The position numbers were made by a program, and so were the translations under genes. The notes under the pieces were generated by a model that saw only the letters and a list, made by a program, of their open reading frames with translations, was not told where the DNA came from and did not search any database. Positions 1-6,522 of a stretch of DNA of 6,526 bases are shown here, one piece after another; position 1 is the first letter of the stretch, and the number at the start of each line of letters is the position of its first letter. This DNA is from Bacteroidales bacterium M3. GTDB taxonomy: Bacteria > Bacteroidota > Bacteroidia > Bacteroidales > Muribaculaceae. The stretch is taken from NCBI GenBank assembly GCA_001689445.1, contig LUJN01000023.1:1-6526 (forward strand), read 5' to 3'.

Positions 1-2
1 CA

Positions 3-28
3 CATTGTGTCTCTCGGGCAGAGACACA
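3..28. repeat. Palindrome copy 1 (9-bp perfect stem)
   Basis: Arms TGTGTCTCT (6-14) and AGAGACACA (20-28) are exact reverse complements around the loop CGGGC. The segment CA[T/A]TGTGTCTCTCGGGC plus the right arm recurs at 6495-6522 in the same orientation, with a 2-base AG insertion in the right arm there. The hairpin is followed by GC-rich sequence rather than a run of T, which argues against a simple intrinsic terminator. Confidence 0.75.
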
Positions 29-36
29 CCGCGCCC

Positions 37-61
37 CAACGGGCTGTCCCACAGCGTGTTG
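37..61. repeat. Imperfect hairpin 2
   Basis: CAACG-G-GCTGT (37-47) can pair with ACAGC-G-TGTTG (51-61) around the loop CCC. The inner five pairs (43-47 with 51-55) and the outer four (37-40 with 58-61) are perfect. G41 with T57 is a wobble pair in RNA and G42/G56 is a mismatch. It lies 8 bases after the first palindrome. Confidence 0.55.
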
Positions 62-82
62 CCGTTTTGCTTCCGCGATGGT

Positions 83-99
83 TGTAAACGCCGTTTACA
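83..99. repeat. Perfect 7-bp hairpin 3
   Basis: TGTAAAC (83-89) and GTTTACA (93-99) are exact reverse complements separated by GCC. No T-tract follows. It could be part of the structured element or a dyad operator for an unknown regulator. It lies upstream of the proposed hipBA promoter, so a role in hipBA control cannot be excluded. Confidence 0.55.
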
Positions 100-142
100 G
101 CACCTCGAAGGGGAGGAATATTGTGGCTTGGCGATGGGGAAA

Positions 143-174
143 TTTGGAAGTGTGGAATTAAAATGATACCTTTA
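143..174 (+). promoter_or_regulatory. Candidate Bacteroidetes-type promoter of hipBA
   Basis: TTTG at 143-146 and TACCTTTA at 167-174 are separated by 20 bases. This fits the Bacteroidetes primary sigma consensus of a -33 TTTG and a -7 TAnnTTTG, with only the last base of the -7 box differing. Transcription would begin near 180, about 30 bases before the hipB start and inside the first copy of the direct repeat. The match was made by eye. Confidence 0.5.
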
Positions 175-176
175 CG

Positions 177-236
177 TAGTGATAATATTTTAGCGATTTA
201 AGGCAGAATATGCGAGATAGTGATAATATGTTAGCC
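177..236 (+). promoter_or_regulatory. Direct-repeat operator candidate for HipB autoregulation
   Basis: TAGTGATAATATTTTAGC (177-194) and TAGTGATAATATGTTAGC (218-235) match at 17 of 18 bases. The copies begin 41 bases apart, close to four helical turns, so both would face the same side of the DNA. The first copy covers the predicted transcription start and the second covers the hipB start region. HipB-type antitoxins are known to repress their own operons by binding repeated sites here, so the placement fits. The binding itself is inference. Confidence 0.5.
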
Positions 237-548
237 GTATTGGATGGCTTTGTGCTCGACAATGCCGGGGATATCGCCATGGAGGTAGCGCAAGACCTCA
301 GGAGGCGACGTGTGGAGAAGGACATCACGCGCCGGCAGCTTGCCGCCCGGAGCGGGGTTCCGCTCGCCAACATCGCGCGGTTTGAGCGTGAGGGGAAGAT
401 TTCCTTTGACGGTCTCATACGCCTGTCTATGGCGCTCGGGTATGTGTCGGAGGTCAAGTCGGTGTTTTCGCAGCCAAAGTACGACACGATTGAAGAGTTG
501 GATCAGATACGCCGCAACATGAACAGAAAAAAGGCCACAGGAAGATGA
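210..548 (+). CDS. hipB: HipB-like antitoxin, XRE-family helix-turn-helix protein
   Basis: This is a 112-residue protein with an XRE-type helix-turn-helix at about residues 26-78. The core turn is RRQLAARSGVPLANIARFE (residues 41-59), with the usual Q/L/A/G/V pattern of a DNA-binding helix pair. The tail after residue 85 is polar and basic, as in Bacteroidetes HipB-like proteins, with a YDTIEELDQIRR segment. Its stop overlaps the hipA start in the tetranucleotide ATGA, which implies translational coupling and is standard antitoxin-first order. The protein should bind and restrain the kinase and repress the operon. An in-frame ATG at 228, at residue 7, is a reasonable alternative start; no strong Shine-Dalgarno sequence decides between them. 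The gene looks intact. Rows sampled by hand here are about 57% GC, higher than in the neighbouring susCD genes. Confidence 0.88.
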   Translation: MRDSDNMLAVLDGFVLDNAGDIAMEVAQDLRRRRVEKDITRRQLAARSGVPLANIARFEREGKISFDGLIRLSMALGYVSEVKSVFSQPKYDTIEELDQIRRNMNRKKATGR

Positions 549-1663
549 AAAGGATTGACAGATTGCAGGTTTCATATCATGGCGAGCCTGTCGGGACACT
601 CTTGTTGTCGCCCGACAACAGGCTGTGTGTGTTTGAATATGACAGGCACTGGCTTGCCACAGGATTCAGTATCTCGCCGTTGGAGCTGCCGTTGAAAACG
701 GGTGCCTTTATTGCCAAGCCGACGCCGTTTCACGGCAATTTCGGCATCTTTGAGGACAGCCTGCCGGACGGCTATGGCCGCTACCTGCTCCACAAGGTAT
801 TGATGCGCGAGGGCATAAATGATGCCGACCTGTCGGCTCTCGACCGCCTCAGCATAGTGGGTGACGGTGGCATGGGGGCACTGACCTACTCCCCTGTGAC
901 TTATTACACTGTCGGGGAATCGTCGGTCGACTTCGACCTGTTGCAGGCCAAGGCCCTTGAGGTGCTCAAGGAGCGGCAGGACAATGACGCGGGGCTGCTG
1001 CTATACAATAGCGGCAATAGCGGCGGGGCGCGCCCCAAGGCTGTGTTTTCGGACAAGGATGGCCACTGGCTCGTTAAATTCAGGCACACATACGACCCAC
1101 AGGATATGGGGGCACGTGAATACCGCTACAACGAGGCCGCGCGGCGTTGCGGGATTGATGTGCCCGACTTCAGGCTTATAAACGACCGCTACTTCGCCTC
1201 GCGGCGGTTTGACCTCTCCGACAGCGGTGAACGCGTCCACACCGCTACCGCCGGCGCCTTGCTTGGCATATCGCTCGGGCAACCTGTCCTCGACTATGAA
1301 AACCTGCTCGCCCTCACGGGATTTGTGACCCAAAGCGAAACGGATGTCGAGGAGATGTTTCGCCGCATGGTGTTCAACTATCTCACTGACAACAAGGACG
1401 ACCACTGCAAGAATTTCAGTTTCATAGCGTTGCGGCATTCCGACGGACAATGGCGGTGGCATCTCGCACCGGCCTATGACCTCACCCTCTGCACCGAGGG
1501 CTACAACGGCGAGCACGCCACCTCGGTCAACGGCAAGGGACGCCCGACACTCGCCGACTTTATCGCCGTAGGCCGCAAAATAAGGCTTGCCGAGCGTCGT
1601 TGCCATGAACTTGTCGGACAAGTGCAAGCCGGCGTCGGCGACCTTATGAGATATGAGATATAA
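545..1663 (+). CDS. hipA: HipA-family serine/threonine kinase toxin
   Basis: This 372-residue protein has the full HipA layout. An N-terminal subdomain (about 1-118) carries the family motif FEDSLPDGYGRYLL at 69-82. The kinase core has a glycine-rich loop NSGNSGGARPK (155-165), the catalytic segment DDHCKNF (285-291) with D285 and N290 as likely catalytic and metal-binding residues, and the PAYD metal motif (309-312, D312). The RFD...ERVHTATAGALLG stretch (221-241) is also typical. E. coli HipA (about 440 residues) phosphorylates glutamyl-tRNA synthetase, while other family members hit other targets, so the substrate here is unknown. The position that aligns with the autophosphorylated Ser150 of E. 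coli HipA appears to be Asn158, with serines nearby at 156 and 159. The start overlaps the hipB stop. The N-terminal domain is fused, so this is a two-gene HipBA rather than a split HipBST system. No frameshift or truncation is visible. Confidence 0.9.
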   Translation: MKRIDRLQVSYHGEPVGTLLLSPDNRLCVFEYDRHWLATGFSISPLELPLKTGAFIAKPTPFHGNFGIFEDSLPDGYGRYLLHKVLMREGINDADLSALDRLSIVGDGGMGALTYSPVTYYTVGESSVDFDLLQAKALEVLKERQDNDAGLLLYNSGNSGGARPKAVFSDKDGHWLVKFRHTYDPQDMGAREYRYNEAARRCGIDVPDFRLINDRYFASRRFDLSDSGERVHTATAGALLGISLGQPVLDYENLLALTGFVTQSETDVEEMFRRMVFNYLTDNKDDHCKNFSFIALRHSDGQWRWHLAPAYDLTLCTEGYNGEHATSVNGKGRPTLADFIAVGRKIRLAERRCHELVGQVQAGVGDLMRYEI

Positions 1664-1666
1664 GGA

Positions 1667-1713
1667 AACCGGGATGCACCATAGACAAGTCGGTGCATCC
1701 CGGTTGGATTTTT
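1667..1713 (+). terminator. Intrinsic terminator of hipBA, possibly bidirectional
   Basis: AACCGGGATGCACC (1667-1680) and GGTGCATCCCGGTT (1692-1705) form a perfect 14-bp stem around an 11-base loop, starting 3 bases after the hipA stop. GGATTTTT follows on the + strand, giving a T-tract. On the - strand the stem is followed by only a short T-containing run (CCTTATATC), so termination of the opposing susCD transcript, whose stop lies 25 bases beyond the stem, is plausible but weaker. Confidence 0.85.
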
Positions 1714-1730
1714 GTGTGTCTTAGAGAGCA

Positions 1731-3218
1731 TTATCGGCTACCGCCGTAGAGCCAGATGTTTTCAGTAAACAGATAATTCCCGGCATTGTTGCCAGATCCG
1801 AATGCTGCGGCGACATTTGGGTTAGACACAACGTCACTGTTGCCGTATGCAAGCCGCAAGGGCCATTGGTTCTGTCCTCCGTTGATATTATTTGGATTCT
1901 TCAGTTCGACAAACGTCTCGTTCAGAGCACGGCATCTGCGTAAGTCGTTGTATGCCATTATTTGCTCGTCACGGCATTGGGAGATGTATTTTTGTATCAT
2001 AATCTCCTTTAGTGTCGGGGTGCCCAGAGAAGTTATATAGGCGGCTGATGAAGATGGGTCAAATGCTGTGTATCCGGGATCTGCTGCGGCAAAATCGTCA
2101 AACGATGCAGATACTGCGGTGGCAAAGTCTGCTGAAGCGTCCTGTCCAAGACGAGCCTTGGCCTCCGCAAGTATAAAGTACAGCTCACTCTTGCTCATAA
2201 GGTGGAGGGTTGCTGCACCATTGTCAAGCCATGTCGGTATGCCTACAACTTGAGACTCACCGGCCAAAGAGGCGTCACCGGCAGGTGCACAAGTGACACC
2301 GCTCTCGAAGTAGTCAAAGCTATAGACCTCGGCGCGGGGATCGTTGCGTTCTGACATAAGGTCAACGACAGTCTTGCAGGCGCCGCTATATACACGGCTC
2401 CAGAAAAACGCTGTCCATGGATTATCACAGTCCACACCGTTAAAAGCGCTTATTTCCGCTCCTTCAAAACCGCTTGTGATTGCATCATTGGCGGCAATCA
2501 ACACATTGGAAAGTACATCCGGGTCCCGGAATAGTGTGTTAAGCAACAGTCGGGCCTTTATGGCATTTGCAAGGGCAAGCCACTTTGATGAATCACCGCC
2601 AAAAAGTATATCCTGTCCCTTGGCATTGTTCAGGCGCCCCTCTATGGCCAAAGAGAGGTTCCCTTTAGCTGACTCGAGAGTTGTGAACAGCTTGTTGTAT
2701 ATATCCTGCTGCTTGTCCAGCTTGGGTTGAAGCGTTGATATACCGGCGCCGGCTTCTGAACATGGGATATCCCCGTGTAGATCTGTGAGAGCCTCTACGT
2801 TCAATACCCATAGCACCTGTGCCATGCCGAGAATGTCATATTGGCCTTGGTTAAGGCCGCCGTCAGAACATTTTTGTATTATCTGGCTTATATTCATCAG
2901 GTTGGCATATGTGCCGTTCCATTCATTATTAAATGTTGTGGAAGCCGCCGTTTCGGTGCGTTGGCGCAATTCGGCTTTCATCAACTGATTGTTTCCTGTG
3001 CCGAAAATCTGTTCGGTGTAGGATGCGACATACCATGCATAGGCGCCTGACCAGGTTGTGAATCCGGTACTCATTATGGCATCGGTTATCTGGTATTTTG
3101 CATCGACAGTGGCTGCAGGGGGATTTGCCTCATCCTTATTGATGTTGTCCATCGTGTCCTCTGAACATGAGACAGCAAAAAGGCCAAGCAATGTGATATA
3201 TAGATATTTCTTAAACAT
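1731..3218 (-). CDS. SusD/RagB-like outer-membrane nutrient-binding lipoprotein
   Basis: This 495-residue protein begins with a lipoprotein signal peptide ending in the lipobox FAVSC. Cys18 would be lipidated, and the following SED is acidic, as in surface-export signals of Bacteroidetes lipoproteins. Family landmarks are TDLHGDIP (145-152), QPKLDKQQDIYNKL (164-177), the helix motif GDSSKWLALANAIKARLLL (208-226), the QKYISQCRDEQIMAYNDLRR segment near the C-terminus, and a final ENIWLYGG stretch. These features suit the SusD-like_2 branch. It should cap its SusC partner, encoded 32 bases upstream in the same operon, and bind ligand at the cell surface. The ligand cannot be told from sequence, and no degradative enzyme lies nearby in the window. 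Seven cysteines besides Cys18 is a high number for such a protein. Length is normal for the family, and the start is supported by the signal peptide. Confidence 0.92.
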   Translation of the reverse strand: MFKKYLYITLLGLFAVSCSEDTMDNINKDEANPPAATVDAKYQITDAIMSTGFTTWSGAYAWYVASYTEQIFGTGNNQLMKAELRQRTETAASTTFNNEWNGTYANLMNISQIIQKCSDGGLNQGQYDILGMAQVLWVLNVEALTDLHGDIPCSEAGAGISTLQPKLDKQQDIYNKLFTTLESAKGNLSLAIEGRLNNAKGQDILFGGDSSKWLALANAIKARLLLNTLFRDPDVLSNVLIAANDAITSGFEGAEISAFNGVDCDNPWTAFFWSRVYSGACKTVVDLMSERNDPRAEVYSFDYFESGVTCAPAGDASLAGESQVVGIPTWLDNGAATLHLMSKSELYFILAEAKARLGQDASADFATAVSASFDDFAAADPGYTAFDPSSSAAYITSLGTPTLKEIMIQKYISQCRDEQIMAYNDLRRCRALNETFVELKNPNNINGGQNQWPLRLAYGNSDVVSNPNVAAAFGSGNNAGNYLFTENIWLYGGSR

Positions 3219-3250
3219 GATTATTGGATTCTTTATATAATTATACGTCC

Positions 3251-6200
3251 TTAGAATGTTACTTTAAGACCGCCTCCGATGGAAGTGGTGTTCGGTACGG
3301 AGAAACGCTCGAAATAACCGCCCATATTCGTATTTCCTTGTGAAGACTCCGGGTCAAAATTAGGCAGTTTTGACCATAGCAACACATTGCGGGCAAATGC
3401 GAATACGTCAATGTCAAGTTTCCATATGGTAGGTAGCTTGTAAGTCAAGGTCACATCGCGGAGTTTGAAGAAACTCATGTCATATACACCGGCCTCGGTA
3501 ACGTCATAGTAGGCCATGTAATAGTCCTGCTTGGAAACCTCGATGGTGTTTGCAAGTCCTGTTGCCTCGTCTATACCTTGGGCCACCATGGTGCCTTCGT
3601 GATAGGGTATGGATTCTTTTGTCGCTCCAAAATAGTTGAGGGTCATGTTGGTGCCATGATACATGCGTCCTCCCTTGTTCCAGCTCCATGTGGTGGACAG
3701 GGATACGCGTTTGTATCGGCCGCTCAGATTGAATCCCATAACAAAGTCGGGGGAGCAGTTGCCCAAATCCTGACTGTCAGCTGTACCCTGCGGAAGACCG
3801 TCCTGAAGCAAGAGCTGTCCGTCGCCATTGCGCTTGAACGCAACACCATAGATATTGGGATATGTATTACCGGCCTGGGCACGTATCTGAGGCTCCACGA
3901 AGCCGCCAAGCATGATGGATTCAACACCACGGGCAAGTTCCACGACTTTATTTTTGACTTTAGTGAAGTTTATGCCGAGATTCAAGTCATAGTCACGACC
4001 CTGTAGGATAGAGGCGTTGATTCCAAGCTCATGGGACCACGTCTGCATTTTGCCGGCATTTGTACGCATGTATTGGTATCCTATCGAACCTGCCGTCGGG
4101 ACGTCAAATATCTGATCCGTCACATTTTGGTAAGATGCCGTATATTCGAGACGTATACGGTCGTTGAACAGGCGTGCGTCAACACCAAACTCTATGTTCT
4201 CCGTATTCTGTGGGGTGAGGTCCGGGTCAAATACAACATAATATGGGGTATAGGTTGAAATGCCGTTCAGAGGATAGCTGACGGGATAATACCCCGAGGC
4301 GTACATGCCGCTCCCGTAAGACGGGGTATAATAATAGTTCTTGCGGTAAGTACCTGCCTGACCGACTTGGGCATATGATGCACGAAGTTTACCAAACGAT
4401 AGGATATTGTTGCCCTTGAGGGCCTCAAGCTCTGTAAATACCCATCCAAGTGACACGGAAGGATAGAAGAATGAGCGGTTGTTGCGAGGCATTGTGGATA
4501 CATAGTCATTGCGTCCTGTTACCGTGAGGAACAGCATACTTTTCCACGATAGGGACAGGCTTCCGAAGAATCCCACAGTGCGGTCTTTGGCGTTGTACTC
4601 GCTGCTCTGGTAATTGGTCGCATTGCCTATCGTTGGCATCCCGTAGAAGTTGAAGTTTGCGCCATAGTAGTCCCAATAGCGGGCATTGTCCTGATTGATT
4701 TCGTTACCGAGCATTGCGCTGAAATCCCATTCACGATCTGCGCCCCATAAAGCGTTGAAGCTGATTGTCAGCAAGTTGTTGAATACATTGCGGGACACTC
4801 CGTAATTTTCGATATTACCATAATTGAATCCGCTTGAAGTGGCGGCACCCTGTTCGACAACATCGCTGTAATTGGAGGTGTAGACATCAAGGCCGGCCTG
4901 TTCACGGATAGTCAGGTCATAATTGTCGCCCCAATTGATGTTGGGATGGTATTCAACATAGGCATTCCCGAAAAATCTGTTGGTGTGCTGCAGATACTCG
5001 TTGTTTTCGGCCCACCAGTATGGATTGTTGAATGAAGTTGTGCGGAAAAGTATCTGCTGGGTCGGCACGTCAGGCGCATGGTAGGGGATGCCCTTGAGGT
5101 TGTATTCAGACGGAGCGGAGTACACGACATTCATAACGCCATCATTAGCCCCTGGGGCTGACGTTATTTTTGTCGATGAGTAGTTGGCTGAGAAACCGGT
5201 CTTCCATTCGTTGTCGATTGTCCAGTCGACAAGACCACGGGCACTCCAACGGTTCATTCCGGTAGATGGTATGATGCCATTTTGGTATGAGTTGTTGAGG
5301 CCAAAAGAATAGCTTGCGCGGTCTGTGCGCTGTGCGATGCTGAAATTTGTGTTCTCGGTAAATCCGGTGTTGAAAAAGTCTCCCACATTGTCATATACCT
5401 GTGGAGTGGTCCATTCATCCAGGCCTGCAGCGGCGAGCTTGGGATTACGATACATTCCCGGATGACCGTTGGCATTACCACCGTAGGTCGGGTCATTGGG
5501 GAGTTCCGATATTTTCGGTCCCCATGTCATCGATGAGTTAGGGCTGTAGCTTGATAATGTGTTGCCCTGCGCATAGATGTCCTGACGCTGGAACTTGCGA
5601 GATACTATTTCGGCCGAGAGATTGGTTGACAGGGTAATTGTTGGCTTCGATGAATTAAGCCGGCCGCGTTTGGTCGTTATCACGATAACGCCATTTGATG
5701 CACGTATACCGTAAAGAGCTGATGCGGCCTGTCCTTTGAGCACGTTTACCGACTCTATGTCATCGGGGTTGATATCTATGGAACGGTCGGCGATATTGGC
5801 GCCTGACGTGGAGTTGCCGGTTGAATAGTCGGCTGTCGATTCTATAGGCATACCATCCACCACATAGAGAGGCTGGTTATTGCCGTCAAATGAGCGGGCA
5901 CCGCGTATCACAATTTGATTTGATGCGCCCGGAGCACCCGATGACGGACGTATATCCACACCTGTGAGCTTACCCTGCATCGCGCTTGCAAGCGACGTGG
6001 TGCCATCGGTGTTGAGGTCCTCGGCCTTGAGATCCTGCACGGCATATCCGAGGCCCTTGCGTTCTTTCTTCATGCCAAAAGCGGTCACCACCACCTCATC
6101 GAGGGCATTGTCGCTATTGCTCATCCATATAATCATGTCGTCCGAAGTGATATCAACCTGCTTCGGCTTCATACCGACATAGGATACGGTGAGTTTCTTT

Positions 6201-6403
6201 ACCGATTGGGGAATGTTGAGAGTGAAACGTCCCTCAATGTCGGTGGCCGTAGGTGTCCCTCCGCCTACCGGCATGATTGTCGCTCCAACCAGCGGATCAT
6301 CGTCGCCCTGGTAGAGCACGACGCCCTTTACGGTGCGCGTCTGCGCTACCGCACAGACGGCCAGTGACGTCACTGCCAAAAAGATTAAAAACAGCTTTTT
6401 CAT
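3251..6403 (-). CDS. SusC/RagA-family TonB-dependent outer-membrane transporter
   Basis: This 1050-residue protein starts with a cleavable signal peptide (about 1-20, ending AVA before QTRTVKG). A carboxypeptidase-regulatory-like domain follows (about 24-97, with VKGVV and DIEGRFTLNIP). Then come the TonB box DEVVVTAFG (102-110), a plug domain (about 115-247, including GVDIRPSSGAPGA, IVIRGARS, PLYVVDGMPI and the SusC-type VLKGQAASALYGIRASNGVI) and a 22-strand-type beta barrel to the end. The final residue is Phe (GGGLKVTF), the usual outer-membrane insertion signal. There is no N-terminal STN domain, so direct anti-sigma signalling is not expected. It pairs with the SusD-like lipoprotein just downstream to import an unknown glycan, peptide or other oligomer using TonB energy. 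No frameshift or missing segment is visible, and the length is normal. Confidence 0.94.
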   Translation of the reverse strand: MKKLFLIFLAVTSLAVCAVAQTRTVKGVVLYQGDDDPLVGATIMPVGGGTPTATDIEGRFTLNIPQSVKKLTVSYVGMKPKQVDITSDDMIIWMSNSDNALDEVVVTAFGMKKERKGLGYAVQDLKAEDLNTDGTTSLASAMQGKLTGVDIRPSSGAPGASNQIVIRGARSFDGNNQPLYVVDGMPIESTADYSTGNSTSGANIADRSIDINPDDIESVNVLKGQAASALYGIRASNGVIVITTKRGRLNSSKPTITLSTNLSAEIVSRKFQRQDIYAQGNTLSSYSPNSSMTWGPKISELPNDPTYGGNANGHPGMYRNPKLAAAGLDEWTTPQVYDNVGDFFNTGFTENTNFSIAQRTDRASYSFGLNNSYQNGIIPSTGMNRWSARGLVDWTIDNEWKTGFSANYSSTKITSAPGANDGVMNVVYSAPSEYNLKGIPYHAPDVPTQQILFRTTSFNNPYWWAENNEYLQHTNRFFGNAYVEYHPNINWGDNYDLTIREQAGLDVYTSNYSDVVEQGAATSSGFNYGNIENYGVSRNVFNNLLTISFNALWGADREWDFSAMLGNEINQDNARYWDYYGANFNFYGMPTIGNATNYQSSEYNAKDRTVGFFGSLSLSWKSMLFLTVTGRNDYVSTMPRNNRSFFYPSVSLGWVFTELEALKGNNILSFGKLRASYAQVGQAGTYRKNYYYTPSYGSGMYASGYYPVSYPLNGISTYTPYYVVFDPDLTPQNTENIEFGVDARLFNDRIRLEYTASYQNVTDQIFDVPTAGSIGYQYMRTNAGKMQTWSHELGINASILQGRDYDLNLGINFTKVKNKVVELARGVESIMLGGFVEPQIRAQAGNTYPNIYGVAFKRNGDGQLLLQDGLPQGTADSQDLGNCSPDFVMGFNLSGRYKRVSLSTTWSWNKGGRMYHGTNMTLNYFGATKESIPYHEGTMVAQGIDEATGLANTIEVSKQDYYMAYYDVTEAGVYDMSFFKLRDVTLTYKLPTIWKLDIDVFAFARNVLLWSKLPNFDPESSQGNTNMGGYFERFSVPNTTSIGGGLKVTF

Positions 6404-6497
6404 ACTTTAGTTAAAAAATTAGACATATAGTTACTTAAATGATTATTCCTAAACAGGTAAAAACCTTATTTTCATAGGATTATAGCCAATATTTCAA
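6404..6497 (-). promoter_or_regulatory. AT-rich leader of the susCD operon
   Basis: These 94 bases between the susC-like start and the right-edge palindrome are strongly AT-rich, which is usual before well-translated Bacteroidetes genes. I found no convincing TTTG / TAnnTTTG pair at the right spacing, so the promoter may lie further out, beyond the window or within the palindrome. A small nested inverted repeat (TCCTA 6447-6451 with TAGGA 6475-6479, enclosing AGGT 6455-6458 and ACCT 6463-6466) could fold in the leader RNA but is weak. Confidence 0.3.
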
Positions 6498-6522
6498 TGT
6501 GTCTCTCGGGCAGAGAGACACA
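6495..6522. repeat. Palindrome copy 2 (10-bp perfect stem)
   Basis: Arms TGTGTCTCTC (6498-6507) and GAGAGACACA (6513-6522) pair perfectly around the loop GGGCA. It is a direct-orientation near copy of the palindrome at 3-28, differing by one upstream base and a 2-base AG insertion that lengthens the stem by one pair. Similarity stops right after the palindrome: the left copy runs into CCGCG and the right one into GGCA. It lies upstream of the susCD operon, about 95 bases before the susC-like start. Confidence 0.7.

Larger units (their letters stand above)
1..116. repeat. Hairpin-rich intergenic element (left edge, probably incomplete)
   Basis: This gene-free stretch carries three successive hairpins, at 6-28, 37-61 and 83-99, and a weak fourth one (CCTC at 103-106 with GAGG at 113-116). 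Such density of secondary structure in about 115 bases is not expected by chance in an ordinary spacer. The first hairpin has a near copy at the right edge of the window. I infer part of a dispersed palindromic repeat or a structured RNA; the left end may run off the window. I see no tRNA or rRNA match, no transposase and no T-tract that would make any of the hairpins a classic terminator. Other possibilities are a decayed insertion-sequence end or a REP-like cluster. Confidence 0.45.

Noticed and set aside
6..28. Left palindrome as an intrinsic terminator of an upstream gene
   Set aside because: The stem is followed by GC-rich sequence on the + strand and has no T-tract on the - strand; a near copy elsewhere in the window suggests a repeat instead.
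231..599. Minus-strand open frame antisense to hipB (122 codons)
   Set aside because: It is antisense to the XRE antitoxin and spans the hipB/hipA junction, with no recognisable domain and no promoter.
1001..1627. Long minus-strand open frame (208 codons) inside hipA
   Set aside because: It lies fully antisense to a clear HipA kinase with intact motifs, and its translation shows no recognisable domain. GC-rich genes often leave such open antisense frames.
2344..2730. Plus-strand open frame inside the susD-like gene (128 codons)
   Set aside because: It is opposite a well-supported SusD-family gene and has no family features of its own.
3236..3245. 10-base palindrome TATAATTATA between the susC- and susD-like genes
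   Set aside because: It lies in a 32-base AT-rich spacer where short AT palindromes are common by chance, and it has no supporting repeat or spacing.
3578..4006. Plus-strand open frame inside the susC-like gene (142 codons)
   Set aside because: It is opposite continuous SusC barrel coding sequence, with no signal, domain or start context.
6498..6522. Transposase adapter or Tn5 mosaic-end contamination at the contig end
   Set aside because: Only the heptamer TGTCTCT is shared with the mosaic end; the TATACACATCT part is missing, and the same palindrome occurs at the other edge with different flanks.
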